Shown: positions 39,292 to 52,142, numbered from the stretch's first letter. The stretch is DNA of 64,000 bases from Lepturacanthus savala (GCA_030544235.1 CM060470.1:22959856-23023855), one strand, 5' to 3'. Made by a program: numbers and translations. Notes: a model not told the origin generated them from the letters alone.

Positions 39292-41049
39292 GACCTAATT
39301 TGTGGCCTCTGTTTCAAAAGACATTTTTCATCTAAAGGTGTGTGTGTGTTTTGTAATTCTAGAAGTGTTATTCATGCAGCTTCTCCTCATCCGCTTAAGT
39401 ATATTGTAATTATTGTATACTGAGTGGTATATTATATGTCTGATTATATGTTTAGATGCTGACATTGTTTTTAAAGCAATTTTTGCTGGCTAAAACAAAT
39501 TCCATGGACTATGGTTGTGCGGCCATTACATTGAATTAAGGTAGTGATAGTAGCTGAGGTAATGGAAACAGAAGTGTAATGATAATTACTTGTAACAGTA
39601 TAAATACCAGTTTATTAGTAAAACCAGAGGCTGCTCTGGTGCAAGAAGAATATCTGGTGCAAAAATCAAAGAGGAAGTGAACATGTTTTGCAGCATCTTC
39701 GTCAGATTCACTCTATCATTGTCACTGTTGTTATTTTTGTATTCAAGCTTGTCTGTTGACCATATCCATGTATGTACCCTACAGGAAAAAGTACAGTAAA
39801 AGTACATACAATACAGTGTAAGTAGTAGTAGTAGTAGTTTATTCATAAAATTCTCTAAAGTGAGGATGTTTTTAACACTCTATTACATGAAATATTACTT
39901 AGACATGGTAAAACGTGTTTTTAATTTTTTTATTGATTAAAATTGCCTAAATAATAGATATACTTAAGAAATATAAGAACAAATTGTATACATAATCTCA
40001 GGACAGTTTCATGCTGTGTAAGTCAATGGTACTCCATTAGGCTGTATACACTGGGAATTTTCCATATTTACATATTGTTACTATATGGCAACAAATCTAT
40101 TTTTTTTAACATATTAGAAAAACACTTATAACATCAAAATGGAATTAAATTCAAGTATTTGTTTTAATTTGGTGAAAATTGTCCCAAATTCTGAGCAAAA
40201 GACAATCTTCATTTCTGAGACAGTGATGTTCATATTATGTTGATAGGATATCCTGGTCATATGACCTCATATATTGTATTTACTTCAAAAATAAAAGCCC
40301 CCTTTTACATTTTCTGTGTAAAAACAGACTTTATACCACAGATCTTTTAGAAAAAGTAAGATAAAGTAATCATTGCCATATGGCAGCTCTATGTAGTAGA
40401 GGGTTAAAAATAATGCCATCAATAGTTTTTCTTAACCAGTGGGAGTCTACAACTTCAAGCAAGCAGCATTGTTTTAAGCATTGCCACATTTCTTCTGTGA
40501 AATTCGACATCTCAGTTGTTTCTGTCTCTGCATGTAGACTGAATCCCTGATGTTGAGATCAGGGCTCAGTGTGGGCCCAACCTTCTGTTAAACTTGTCCT
40601 TGGACTTCTTCTTTTTTGATGAAAATACATTTTTATTACTCTGACTGTGTGTTTGAGGATGTCGTCATGCTGCAGAATGAATTTGGGACCAAACAATGTC
40701 TCTCTGATTGTGTTGAATAATCTAAATTACCTAAAACATACGTACTATGGAGTATATACAAGTGTATAATTGGTACTGTATTCGATACATATGTACTGAA
40801 CACATGTGCAGTTTGGTACATGTGAGTATGGAACAAACAATAATAAAACAATAAATAATGTACGTATTAATAAAATCAAAAAAAATTTAAAAATAAAAAT
40901 ATACTTAATATGTCTACTGTTATGCACCCTGTGTAAAAATTACGATAAAATATATAATTGTGATTATTATAAAAATACATGACACACTTGATTATTATGA
41001 TGCAGTACAATTACTAGTAATCTACCCTAAATGCCTAAAATTGGCTCCA

Positions 41050-41054
<5 letters not shown>

Positions 41055-41116
<62 letters not shown>
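41055..41116. repeat. (AT)n microsatellite
   Basis: About 31 AT units, about 900 bp upstream of the probable edar first exon. Confidence 0.97.
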
Positions 41117-41118
<2 letters not shown>

Positions 41119-41188
41119 CATATATTTCACTGGCAATACTTTTGCACTTTTTACTTAAGTAACATTTTGAATTCATGAATTTAGGACT

Positions 41189-41970
41189 ATTTTAAAACTA
41201 CAGTATTTGGGGCTTTTACTTCAGTAAAGGATCTGAATACTTCTTCCACTGCCAGGAAAAATAACATTATTAATGCAGAATTGTTGTTCTTCACCTTGTT
41301 CAGAATTCAGTGTGTTAAATTTTTTATTTTGTACCTTTTCTACTATTTTTTACTTTTCTTTTGTATTCTACTATTTATCTATAACAACCTTATTTATCCT
41401 CAGTGATCATGCAATATCATGTTATCCTGTACCTATTTGTTGTGTAGCCTTTTCAAAAAGGTCCATGATCCCATCAAATACGTCCTATTACCTGGACATA
41501 TCCTACCTCGTTATATCCCATTTCACCTTATGCACCTCATGTCTTGTTTGTGTTTTCGTGCAAAGTTTGTTTCCTGTATTTTAAGACTACATTATTTGGA
41601 CTTTTACTTAAGTAAAGGATCTAAATACTTCTTCCTCCACTGGAAAAATAACATTATTAGTGCAGAAATGTTGTTCTTCACCTTGTTCAGAATGCACTGC
41701 AATAAATTTGTTTAGCTTTTCTTTTGTATTCTACTATAAAGCTCTACAACAACCTTGTATACCTGCAGGGATCAAACAATAACATGTTATCCTGTACTAT
41801 CTTTTGTTATGTTGCCTTATCAAGCAATCCCTGATGTCAACATATCTAATCTTGTTTAATCTTGTCTGTTATTTGTGTTTTCATGCAAAGTTTGTTTTCT
41901 GTATTTTAAGACTACAGTATTCGAACTTTTACTTCAGTAAATGATCTGAATACTTCATTACCATCACTGG
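41189..41970. repeat. Tandem array of transposon-derived units next to edar exon 1
   Basis: Three successive units begin ATTTTAARACTACAKTATT at 41189, 41578 and 41903. The first two are about 389 and 325 bp; the third stops after 68 bp at CCATCACTGG. Each start contains TTTACTTMAGTAAAKGATCT and AATACTTC, the reverse complement of the hAT terminal sequence seen at 11007. The array ends about 30 bp before the GC-rich edar leader. A related single copy lies at 38207-38565. Confidence 0.75.
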
Positions 41971-41999
41971 TGACTGCAGGTCACAGTGATCATCACCGC

Positions 42000-42367
42000 T
42001 CTTGCCTGCGGACACTAGATGGCGTAGCGGAGTCGTAGCCTGTAGCCTGACACCGTCTCCGCCGGGAGAGTCTTACCTGCCCGGGACACTTCAATCTCAT
42101 TCTCGTTCAGGGCGGAGAAAACTTCTCACTTTTTTTCCTGTCATCAAGGAGGAGCCTGAGACACACCGACATGCAGCAAAGTGGAGGCTGAGGCACAAGT
42201 TGCATTGCGAGGAGCAGGAAAACTCGGCTTGTCCCCCGGCGATGCTTCCCCGACACCTCGCTACCAGACTGATCACCGATCACCGGGACTGATCGCCAGC
42301 GAAGCCGCGGCGCAGCGCCTCCTCCCCGGTGAAACCAGAGCAGCGCGCCCCCCTCCCTGAGCTCCAG
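42000..42367 (+). other. edar: Probable edar noncoding exon 1 and promoter-proximal region
   Basis: This is a CpG- and GC-rich island in AT-rich surroundings, ending in the consensus splice donor CAG|GTAAGA at 42367/42368. It lies 12.5 kb upstream of the coding exon that carries the edar ATG, on the same strand, and from memory human EDAR also has a noncoding first exon. No other coding exon competes for this donor. The stretch contains short upstream frames (ATG GCG TAG near 42019, a seven-codon frame starting at 42170, and a 17-codon frame from about 42241), so it looks like leader rather than coding sequence. The 5' end is not defined; 42000 marks the start of the GC-rich sequence just after a transposon-derived array. 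Assignment to edar is inferred from position and the donor. Confidence 0.5.
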
Positions 42368-43433
42368 GTAAGAGACGTGCGAGCAGTTCCGCTCTGTGGA
42401 ATGCAAGGACGGATTGCTGCAAGACTTCAGGGAAATTCCTGAGCAACACTTATAATACCAAACAAACGTGTACTTAGTTGTGATTTTACCTAAAATACAC
42501 ATTGCGTTTTTGTTTTTGACCTGTGAATGCAGATGCATGTCAAAAAGATACATTTTACTATGCTTTACATTTACATTTACTTTAACCTGTGATGAAAGTT
42601 TGAATCAGAATGAGTGACAAAACTCAACATTTCCACATTTAGGCCTAGATGACAACTACTTTTGTGGTTGATGTTCAGATCCAAAAGGCAGATGCGCCTA
42701 CATTTGTTATCAAGTGCATAAGAATATCTTTCCAGATTTATTATTTGCATGCATGAAATGAGCAGATTTCAACTGGGGACATGCTGGTTGGAAGGATCTT
42801 TATCCTAAACCCAAGCTGAAATGTTTGTGACAGGTACATGTTGCTGCAAAGGTTTCAGCCCAAGTTTAGAACAAATTAAGATTGTTCCTCACATCACAGA
42901 TTTTTTTTTAATCCTGAGCATGGAGAATATGCACTCTGGCTTCATTCTCTTGGGATGATTCTCATTAGCATGAATTTAATTAGAAAAGAGAGGATTTTTT
43001 GTGTAATTAATTAGATAATTATCATTTTCAATGTCATTAAATCTGTTTCACCATCCCTATCCTGTGCATGGAGGGAGTTTATTTTTTCGGGGACATGTGT
43101 TTGAGCATGTGCGTTTGTGACCTTGCACACCTTGCCTCTCTGTCTGCATAATTGTTTTCTTGGTGCCGCCTGACTGTCCCGGGCTCCGGGGCCCCCGGGG
43201 GAAGTCCTGCCCGCAGACAGGCAGCTCGGGCCCGGCTGGGGACATGCCGGGTCCTGCCGAGCCTCTGAAGTCTGCTGGCTGGCTTTGAACTGCAGCTGCT
43301 GGAGGTGGAAATCAATCCGTCTCTATGCCCCCCTCCCTCCTCCTCCTCCAACCACCACCCTTCTCTCTCTACCCCCACCCTCTCTCTCTCTATTTCACCC
43401 TTTCTGTCTTTTTATCTCGCTCTGCCCTTGCAG

Positions 43434-43485
43434 CCCCCGAGCACAAGTCCCGTCTCCGCCGCCATCGAATCTTTCATGTTCGCAG
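43434..43485 (+). other. Possible alternative 52-nt 5' exon of edar
   Basis: A long pyrimidine tract (about 43363-43430) ends in the acceptor TTGCAG, followed 52 nt later by the donor CAG|GTAGAA. The short GC-rich segment between them could be spliced between the 42367 donor and the 54850 acceptor. It contains one ATG (43475-43477). If joined to exon 2, that ATG would be out of frame with the edar start and would run past it. No transcript evidence is available; the call rests only on splice-site appearance and position. Confidence 0.25.
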
Positions 43486-44639
43486 GTAGAAAGGCTGAGG
43501 AGACACAGAGCGAGGAGGGAGGAAAAGGAGATGTAACTCATCTTCAAAAGGAGTTAATATGGTTTTTTGAGGATTAAAGGGATGAAGGCAAAAAAATGAC
43601 AAAGCCGACGCCTGTAGTCTTGATCGTCATGCTATTCTGAACCGAACAGATAATTTGTTTACTTACTCGTCACTCCCACTAGAAAATTACTTTATTTATT
43701 TTGCGATGACAGGAAAAGGATTCCCGTGTGTTCCTGTGTGAAAGTCATGCTGGTGATTTATGTGAGATGTTGCAGCTGATTCGAATCCACAGAGCATATC
43801 CATTTCCACCCGTGGAGACGTTTATAGAGTTCAGGAGGCCCATTAGAGCCCAGTGTTTCATAATGCTTCACACATCTAAGGCAAAAATTCTACTAAATAT
43901 GTCAGAGTTTACTTATGGAAGTAAAGTAATTTCAGCTCCTCAATTTATGACACAAGTCTTTGCATTTACCAGATCACATACAGTTTCTATTCATAGAAGG
44001 GTTACTCTGGTAACCCGATAGAAAATCCAAAATGTCATATTCATCTTTACAAAAGTCTTTATTTTAAGGCATTTTTGTTAGTATATAAAGACTTCTCATA
44101 CAATGGGAGAAGTTCATAACTGTATTATTTCATCTGCAAAATGTCAGTCTAATGTTAAGTTATGTTGAATTTCTAAAAAATTGAGGTGAACAAATGTAAA
44201 AACGCTTCCTATATATATATCAAAGGCTGGGGCTTCAACCTGCTTTTACATGCTTCATTTGCAAAGTCATCACTACTTCCTGCTCTTGGTGACGTCAGAT
44301 TGTTCGTGCATTCCCACAAATGGAGGCCATGCCGTAGCCTTTGTTACATGATGTACACTCACATATTTCGGCTTGAATTTGGGCACCAACGTGTACACAC
44401 AGTTTATATTTTGAGTGAAGAACAAGAGAAAGAGCAAAATCGCAAAATTACTGCTTGTTTCCGTGGCCTCTGGACCTGCCAACGGGCATCAGCCAGGAGC
44501 TGACCAATCAGAATAGAGGAGAGGAGCCAGTATTTAGTAATGCTAATGAGTTTTGTGGTAGTCATAATGGAAGTATACGTAAGATTCTTGCTACCGGTCT
44601 GATATAATTTGACCATGACTACGCTGTAATGAACAAAGT

Positions 44640-44765
44640 GATATTCACTGATAAACATATCAGACACTAGGAGAACATGCAAACTCCACACAGAAAGGTC
44701 CCAACCAAGGACTTGAACCTGCAACCTTCTTGCTGGGAGACAACAGCACTAACCACTGCACCGCC
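44640..44765 (-). repeat. Interspersed retroposon fragment
   Basis: GAACATGCAAACTCCACACA, then ACTTGAACCTGCAACCTTCT and AACCACTGCACCGCC, is a very common fish repeat signature, probably part of a LINE or SINE. The orientation is a guess. Confidence 0.5.
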
Positions 44766-46970
44766 TTCAAAGGATTGTGTCCAAACAAAATGAGACTATT
44801 CCGATTGTAACCGAGTATTGCTAAGGGGTTGTATATCTTCCCTATTTTACGAGTGCAACAAAGTGCTGTGTGACTGTCCTTTGTTTTCCCTTATGGAAGT
44901 AGACTTGTTGGATACATTTTTTCAAATGTTCTTCTCTGCAGGAATCGTAAAGAGGCTAGCCCACGATAAACAAATCCTGTCTGCGACCTGTGAAGTGATG
45001 TTTAGGCACAAATAAATTTAAACAAGTGTCCTGCTGTCCATTTTATATTTAATACCAAGTGTAAACAGGGTCAAAGTCCCCAAGACAAAGCAGGTACCAG
45101 CTGAGAACAGGGCGGTGGATTTCAAGAACCTCCTGAGGGCCTTCCAGGAGGTCCTTACCCAAAATGAGAAGTAGCTGCATTTCATTATATTTTAAATTAC
45201 ATGCAATAATCCCAACAAAGCTACACAAAAAAGGAGAAAAAAAAATCTAATCATGGGTTTCACTTTTACCACTATTATTTCCCCATGCGCAATTCTACAA
45301 AGCAATACTAAATCAACTGTTGAAATCGCTCCATGTAGGCCCCAGGGACCGAGTGTAATCAAATTGTGGTTTGTGGTCTAATTTGGTCGGCTTAAAAGTT
45401 CTCTGTATAGTGAACCTACTTCAGTCAGTCATCAATTTCTTCTGTACAGTCTGTGGACAGGGCACTGGCACCTATAATGGGCCTCGTGCAAGTATGATTA
45501 AGTATTCTTCTCGTAAACCTCTTGCCCTTATTTCTGAGAATTGTTGGAGTTCATAAAAAGTGTTTCAACTTGTTTGTTTTAACCTAATGGATACCACCTT
45601 GACTTTGGGTCACTGGGTGTTTTCATTGAGCTAGTTTCATTCACAAGAACTATCACCAAAAGGTTCACAGATGAATCCCACAGAGTGGAGCTTCACATCC
45701 TGTTGTCAGAATGAAATCATCAGATGGTCGTGTGAAGGACAATGTCATTGTCTCCCTCATTTGTGACAGTAACCTGTTTTTGACTCCATCCAGAAATCAT
45801 CAGCAGAAGTCAACCCGAATGCTTCTGTTTGTTAAGATTTCAACCCGCTTAAGTGCTTGAATTCTTAACTTTTTACTTTCTAATGGATCTACTAGGATTT
45901 GTGCTTTGAAGTTTCCTCCAAACTCCCAACCACATCCATCATAGACTAACTGCTGCTTAGACGACTGGAATTATCCGCCCACAAGAAGCACTCCCTAGAG
46001 CCTCTGATTGGTTTAAAGAAATACTCCTCAGAGGGTGAAAATACACACCTATTTTTTAAACAGCAATCATATCTTTTACTGAAAAACGGTGTCTCAAGAG
46101 TTACTCTCTTTGAATAAAGGCATTTATATCAGAGATGTAGCAGTGTTCTTGTGTGCTACAATGAAACTCATTGTGGTTTGATACATTCTTTAAGCATTTT
46201 TTATCCTGCACCTTATTGTCTAAAAATATGAAATATGGTTCTCAAGATAGTTTTTCTGACTGGTAGAATCCCACACAACATTTTTATGTATGCATATAAA
46301 ACGTCTTAGCAGAGAGAACTGTATTGTTCTGCAATTCTTTCATTTTAGGTGTTGGAGGGCAGCAATCTGAGTCTCTTGTCTGTGTGTCCTTTGATTTTTT
46401 CTCGACAACCATCCATCCGGTCCACGTCACATTTTGGGTGTGTGTTGTTGAGCACCAGAGGAAGTAAAGTGGTATTGTTTGGATGAGTGTTTCTTCAAGG
46501 AAAAAAATGCGAGAAGTGATACCAGAGGCCGAGCAATCGGCCTCAGTCTGCGAACAGGCTCGTTTTGAAGCAGCACTCTGCCGGTACAGATGAATTCCAG
46601 GCTGCAGATTAGGCTTTCCACCTACAGCCACTGCAGAATAAACAGAGACAGAGACAGAAAGACGAGAGAGATGTTCTGCCCCAGCGGAGCTAAAGAGGGG
46701 AACAAGGTATCAGAGACGAGACGATGAAAGACAGATCACCGGCAGGCAGAGAATCAAAGAGCCTACTGACTGACTGGAGCTGGGATAGGTGTGTGTGTGC
46801 GCGCTACGAGAGTGTGTGTGTGTGTGTGTCTGCTTCTTTTCATGTGCCCTTAGAGTTTGTTTTTCCTGTGCGCTGAGTGGGAAGCTGACACTAAGTCTGT
46901 AATTAAAGCAATCAAAAGATGAAGAGAGATGAAGAAATGCACACACACACACAGATGTGCACATACGGAA

Positions 46971-46972
<2 letters not shown>

Positions 46973-47005
<33 letters not shown>
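46973..47005 (+). repeat. (CA)n microsatellite
   Basis: About 16 CA units, with a second short run at 46940-46952. Confidence 0.95.
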
Positions 47006-47010
<5 letters not shown>

Positions 47011-50000
47011 CTGTACATGCAGAAAGACACATAATTAGGGTTCTGGCGATGGGGCTAATGCAGCAGCTTTAATATTATTTGATGTGTTTGCTGCTTAAAA
47101 ATCTCTCTCTCTTACAATAAACTTTAAAAAAATAATCAAGTTTAGTTTTAAAGTGGAAATAATAGTTTTCTGTGGATGATATTTGAGCCAGGATCTCTCT
47201 TTGTGTGTCTCAGTTAGTCTTGAGTTGTCGGCGGAAATTCAAGTCAAGTGATTTTCCACTGCTGTGCGGTGTGTTTTGACATTCCCGTGAAAATACAGTT
47301 CACCCCGATAAACCGTGATGCTGCAGTTGGATGGGATTGGGAGTAAATGGATATTTAGTCAGGAGACGAGAGCCAGCTGTTGTTTGAGGTTTGAGTGCGT
47401 CTCCAGAGCTTTAATCATGGGTTTATTTTCATATCAAACTTAGCCGGTAATCATGTTGCAAATTAGACTTATTTATTTCTGGCTCATTTAGTCACTGATA
47501 ACTGAGCCGTGATGGCCACGCTGCTCATTGACTTTGACTTCCTTTAGCGCTCATGAGGACTCAGAGACATTGGAAAATGCCAGAACGCCAGACGGGAAGG
47601 AACAGTTGCGAAAACATAAGTAGTCCCCCTGATTTACAGAAATGTAATGATAATAATTAATAGATTGAAAAAAATATGTTACTGCCTGAGAAGTTCGGAT
47701 TCAGCCGAAGGTGAAAGCACTCGGTTTATTTGACTGACAGCCCTGCCGCTGCCCCTCTATTTGCTTTCCAGCCGCCTCCAAATCACAGAAAGGAGACGAA
47801 ATGCCAGCAGCACATTCCTTCTTCATAATTCACTTCAGTAAAGGGCACTTTTGATTACTTAAAAGTGGATTGACAGTGGATTTGTCAAATTCTTGAACAC
47901 ACAGGATTATTATTGAAAGTCAGAGTGCACTTGGACTGAGGTGCATTTTGATGCTTTTTTTCAATGGCTGCTGTGCAATTATAGCTATGGTAACAATCTG
48001 TTGTTTTCTTTTTTTTTTTTACCCTTGATGATTATAGAATATTGAAAGAATGTTTATTATGCTTATTGAATGCTCATAATTCATGCGTCTCAATTATAGG
48101 TTTAGCATTTGCTTTATGTGGTGGCTGCTGGAGGCTTCATCATAAACCTTGTGGAAAACCCGGTGAGAAACATAAAGTAGATGAAGACAGAGAACTAATC
48201 AGGTGTTAAGGTGAAAATATATGCACATTGGTTCCCTGTTAGAGTTTTATTTCCCAGAAGAGAACCAGGTTTTAACAAAAGACTAGAAAGCGAGACAATG
48301 TTTATCTGCAAAGTCGGTAAACTGAATTGATTGGCCTACTTGTAAGACTTTAACTTTCATAATACGCTGCTTCATTTAATTTCCATAGTGGCATTTTCTG
48401 CTGTTTCGCCTTCATGCCGCTTGTCTGCCAGCTAAATTATATTTGCGACTGTTAAATTATCTGTTTGGTTCAGTCTGTGTGATGTCAGGTACATGCTGTA
48501 CGGACATGAACAGGCCTAAAGAAGATGTGAAGAGTCTGCACCGTGTGTCACAGATGGTAAAATACCAGACGTTTGTGTCATGTGAAGTGACAATAATAAT
48601 AGTGACCGTCTCTTCTTCTGTTCGACACTTGCTGATGGTCTGGAAAACAGTTTGAGCTGTCATGTGCATTCACACAAACTCACAAACAATCAGACAAACG
48701 AGAAGGGTTTATGGGCAACATGTGTTTGACATCTTGCATAGATTTGGCAGATTGAGCCCTGGGTTATAAATGAATAAAATATTCATCTTTTTTATTTTAT
48801 TTTTTAAAGGGTAGAACTCATTAGTGCAGCAAGTTTGAACCCAGAAGCAGAGGGATCACATGTCAGAGTGTGTTTATTACAGGGTAAGGCTGATATCTTG
48901 TCAAATTACTAGATGATGGAATATGTTATAATCATGGTATTTATTAGCCTTATTTGTAAAGTCTGGAAGTTTAGACGTATTATGCAACTGTTCACTCAAT
49001 CTTTATCATCTTTGAACTTCAAATATTGGTCAAAATCCCCTTCAGCTCCAAGCAGCTTCAGACAGACAATATGAGCATTAGCAGAAATTTTACTTGCAGA
49101 TATTTACATATACAGTACACTCATACTTTTTTAAGTATTGGATGAAAGCGCAGGGGAGCTGGATTGTTGAAAGAAAGGGAAAAAAGAGAGAAAGAGAAGA
49201 TTTTAAATGCAAAACAGATTTCTTGTATGAATACCAAAGCCAGGATAACAGAAACTCCTGGATCCATATGCTGCTGATTTAATTGTCATCAGAAATTAAA
49301 AGAAGAGCCCGCAAAGCCTTCTCTAACCCCATCCGTCATCTTCATTGGTTTTGGTTTTTGGCCCGGGCTTCCTGGCCACTGATTGGCCTATTACTTAATC
49401 TGGCAGGAAGTCATTATCAAGCAGCGTAATGAATATCCTTTATGGGGTTAAACACTGATGGTGAAAAGCCATTTCCCACACAATCCATCTGCAGCCGCGA
49501 TGAATGACATATAGAGTAGAGGTAGAAAGACGGGAATGCCAATAAAATTAAATGAGTTAAATCGGTGAGACAGGAAGACATCATTGTTAATTTTATTATA
49601 TGATCCATGAAAACCATTAAAACAGGTTTAGTTAACATAGTTTCTGGAAAAAAAAACTATTTGTATCTGTCTTATTTTCCTACAATGTTGTTCCTGGCAT
49701 ATTTTTTTTAACAAACAGATGAGGAACAGATGAACGTGAATGAAATCTTTTTTAGAGGATGTGAGGCCTATTTAAGAAGGCAAATTCGGTTTATCTACAT
49801 CACTGCACTGATGTGCAGAATCCAAAAATCCAGAAGCCAGCGGGAGAAAACTCTGGAAATGTACACCAAAGTAATATTTTGGAGAGATTTATCAAGGAGG
49901 TAGCGCACGTCTGTCTGCAAGACTTCACCAGGCCAAAGACTGCACTACTTTAGGAAATTTGGCTCTGGGGAGAAAAGAGGGAAAATTGACCTGCTCCAGG

Positions 50001-51011
50001 CTGCTTATTAAAGCTTATTTGTTCATTGTGGTGCTAATTTCACGTAATGACACATGATGAATAGCCCATTAGCCTTAAAAAACAATCAATCCTCTAAAAC
50101 CAGTCGACCAAGACCCCTAACAACTTACCATAGTGTACCTAGGCCGGTCCTGGTTATTACTGCTTGTACTGTAATGTCTAAAGCGTTTACCACAAAGAAG
50201 ACAAACGCAAGGAAAGAATGACAGCAGGAGGATGAATAACAACAGATTGACTGGCAGCCATGTCCTCTGACTGCCAAAAAATGAGAAAATCTGTCTACTT
50301 AATGTGTGTTTGTGTGAGCTGATCTATGGGAATTTCCATATGGCAACCCCTCCTTCTACCTACAGAGTCTTACCATCCCTGTAATGACTTTTAGCTTAGT
50401 CTATCACATTCACCTGTCATTTTTTTGCTGCAGTCCGTATCAATACAGACTTAATTACGCTTTGAAGTTCTGCACTGGATTCTAAGCAACATTAAGGCAT
50501 TATCCTTGTCCCTGTAGGCGTGGGAACTTGGACAGTTTCCTTAAGTTCTTGATGATTTGCATTGTTGGACTTTTTTTTTTTTTTAGGTTGATGGGTTTGT
50601 TATTGTGCTTTTTTTTTTTTTAACGACGCAGGGTAAATTGTCTTCCCTTAGCTATGTGGAATTCTATATTGGGTTTCATTTGCTGACTAAAAAAAGGGCA
50701 ATCAAATGCAGCCAAATGAAAAACAGAGATGGAGAAAGGGCTAATGAAGGGAGGGAGGGAAAGAGGCTGCAAAAATGTTGTTTAAGTTGAGTGAACATCG
50801 CAATTTAATAAACCTTTAAAGAAACTTTTATCATGTGGAGCTGAACTTCATGTTTTTCCTCAGCAACACCAGCTCTTTGTCGACACGTCTGTGCTGTGCG
50901 CAGTACGGTCGCTGTGTCATGGTCGAGTAGATTCTATCTGCTAATGATACAGATAAAGACAGGAGGGTTATTTATCAGAGATTATGCGGTCGTTAGAAGA
51001 TTAATACCCTC

Positions 51012-51028
51012 GGGGGGGGGGGGGGGGG
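51012..51028. repeat. Poly-G tract
   Basis: Seventeen consecutive G residues, a candidate quadruplex-forming and error-prone site in edar intron 1. Confidence 0.95.
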
Positions 51029-51276
51029 TGCAAACGACTGGGGCTGACTTTCATCTCAGACCTGCCCTGACAGAGAGCGATTGGGCTGGAGAGACAGAGA
51101 GAGAGGGTTGATAAGAGTGTCAGAAGACGCAGAGTCTTCAAACACTCAAACACAGTGGCATAATATGCATAATGAATCGCCTTCAGGGGGGAGAAACATT
51201 TGGCAGTTCTTCATTTCCTCATCGAGAAAAAAAAAAAACGTTCTATCTATCTTTTTATCTCTTTGGCAGTGTGCGT

Positions 51277-51279
<3 letters not shown>

Positions 51280-51330
<51 letters not shown>
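51280..51330 (+). repeat. (CA)n microsatellite
   Basis: About 25 CA units; a GT array (51445-51511) lies 115 bp away in the opposite sense. Confidence 0.97.
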
Positions 51331-51333
<3 letters not shown>

Positions 51334-51444
51334 CACATGTATGCACATACCGGTTGTGGTCGTACCACAATGACTTGCGCAATTAAGCTTATTTTGCTCT
51401 CAGAAGCCAGTGCTCTGTGTATTTATAGGCTATATATACATATA

Positions 51445-51467
51445 TGTGTGTGTGTGTGTGTTTGTGT

Positions 51468-51511
<44 letters not shown>
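51445..51511 (+). repeat. Interrupted (GT)n microsatellite
   Basis: GT repeats broken by TTTGTGTATTTTG near 51461-51472, inverted relative to the CA array at 51280-51330. Confidence 0.95.
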
Positions 51512-51515
<4 letters not shown>

Positions 51516-52055
51516 CTCTGACAGGGCAGCCATATAAGATAAAAGAAATCTGAATGAACCCTGCTTCAGTAAATGCGGAGCTTGTGGAGGTTAAATTACT
51601 TTTTTTCCACTCATTATATGCTTCCAATTTACAAGTAATTACAAGGTCAGGATTTTGAACTAATAAATGCCACCATCGGTTCCACTGCCAATAAGTCCTA
51701 CTGACACACACAAAGAATGCTTTGATCATGTCAGTGGATGGATAAATATATTGAAAGTCAACTTTTAAAAAATTTGGAAGCATAAATAATGAACCATAAA
51801 CACACGTAGTGGAAGTTAATTATTGCTTTTCCCCCATCTTCCAGGCTATAATTCATAGTCACAGCTAAGTACAATTGAAGTAATATTTATGTACATTTGA
51901 TTAGCGAGAAACCCAAAGTGGAGAAATTCAAGTAAGACACCCCCCCATACACCACATGCTGTAGATAAACACAAACACAGCTGTAATTACTGTTATTATG
52001 TGCATTTCTCATGGAGACTCTTTGAGTGTCATTTGCTGGATGAATGACAGAAAGA

Positions 52056-52142
52056 CACAAGTTAAATGCAGCGAGCAGAGTAAAATATCCACATGCGCTC
52101 TGCATGTGGATATTTTACTCTGCTCGCTGCATTTAACTTGTG
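52056..52142. repeat. Perfect inverted repeat, 41-bp arms and 5-bp spacer
   Basis: The left arm at 52056-52096 (starting CACAAGTTAAATGCAGCGAG, ending TATCCACATGC) is the exact reverse complement of 52102-52142. The spacer is GCTCT. The identity stops sharply at both outer ends. Outer sequences are not repeat-like. Confidence 0.95.

Larger units (their letters stand above)
37683..41188. other. Divergent intergenic spacer, right half
   Basis: No gene was recognised. Contains a dispersed repeat copy (38207-38565), GA-rich sequence at 38840-39055, a CA array at 39233-39290 and an AT array at 41055-41116. Some short open frames are translations of AT-rich DNA. Confidence 0.55.

Noticed and set aside
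42107..42553. 148-codon minus-strand frame across the probable edar exon 1
   Set aside because: It crosses the GC-rich leader and its donor antisense and has no recognised content; explained by low stop-codon frequency in GC-rich DNA.
43057..43378. Overlapping minus-strand frames in the GC-rich patch of edar intron 1
   Set aside because: Proline/glycine/arginine-rich composition follows base composition; no family match.
52056..52142. Reading the perfect hairpin as a microRNA precursor
   Set aside because: MicroRNA hairpins normally have mismatches and a larger loop; 41 perfect pairs with a 5-base loop fits a recent inverted duplication or artefact better.
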